Below, in pieces: positions 14,679 to 14,972 of a stretch of 14,972 nt of DNA; positions within the stretch are counted from its first letter, which is position 1; each line of letters begins with the position of its first letter. The position numbers and the translations under genes were made by a program. The notes beneath the pieces were generated by a model, which saw nothing but the letters and a program-made list of their open reading frames with translations, searched no databases and was not told the origin of the DNA. Source of the DNA: Pseudomonadota bacterium (GTDB lineage: Bacteria > Pseudomonadota > Gammaproteobacteria > Burkholderiales > Burkholderiaceae); the NCBI GenBank assembly GCA_023441105.1, contig JAEZQX010000336.1, positions 1 through 14,972 of the forward strand, written 5' to 3'.

Positions 14679-14972
<294 letters not shown>

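Overview
This is a GC-rich, densely coding bacterial window. The gene types (phenylacetate catabolism, two Bug-type periplasmic receptors, a PhnDCEE-type ABC importer) and the residue patterns suggest a betaproteobacterium, most likely Burkholderiales. This is inferred from gene content; there is no rRNA or other taxonomic marker here.

Left part, 1-5417, plus strand: the end of a phenylacetate (paa) operon. It holds paaD (cut at the left edge), paaE and paaZ, which carry out epoxidation of phenylacetyl-CoA (maturation and electron supply) and then ring opening and aldehyde oxidation. After an 88-bp gap come a glyoxalase II-like metallohydrolase and a two-repeat carboxymuconolactone decarboxylase (CMD)-family protein.

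Middle, 5418-8400: a 16-bp tandem array with a palindromic core separates the CMD gene from two tandem minus-strand Bug receptors (5529-6491 and 6597-7562). The spacer between the receptors carries a second short tandem array, with an 11-bp period. Divergent from the receptors is an Asp/Glu racemase / arylmalonate decarboxylase (AMDase)-like gene at 7627-8400. Its two catalytic-cysteine positions appear swapped relative to AMDase (Cys at the first, Gly at the second). Receptors and enzyme may form one uptake-and-conversion locus for a malonate- or dicarboxylate-type acid. No TctA/TctB membrane partner is in view.

Right-middle, 8460-12874, plus strand: a tightly coupled five-gene operon. It encodes a PhnD-like binding protein, a PhnC-like ATPase, two PhnE-like permeases and a class IIA HAD-family protein. 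Stop/start overlaps or very short gaps join all five. No C-P lyase genes are visible, so the substrate (phosphonate, phosphite or a phosphate ester) is open. A strong hairpin at 12887-12918 closes the operon against the convergent gene.

Right end, 12933-14972, minus strand: a membrane-anchored class C beta-lactamase-fold serine hydrolase, a DUF423 small membrane protein, and the C-terminal end of a UvrA-family ATPase cut by the right edge. A 9-bp tandem array lies between the last two.

No tRNA, rRNA, CRISPR array, transposase or attachment site was seen. No gene-free stretch exceeds 300 bases. The most unusual signals are the swapped-cysteine racemase/decarboxylase, the HAD protein coupled to a phosphonate-type importer, and the recurring decayed short tandem arrays in spacers.
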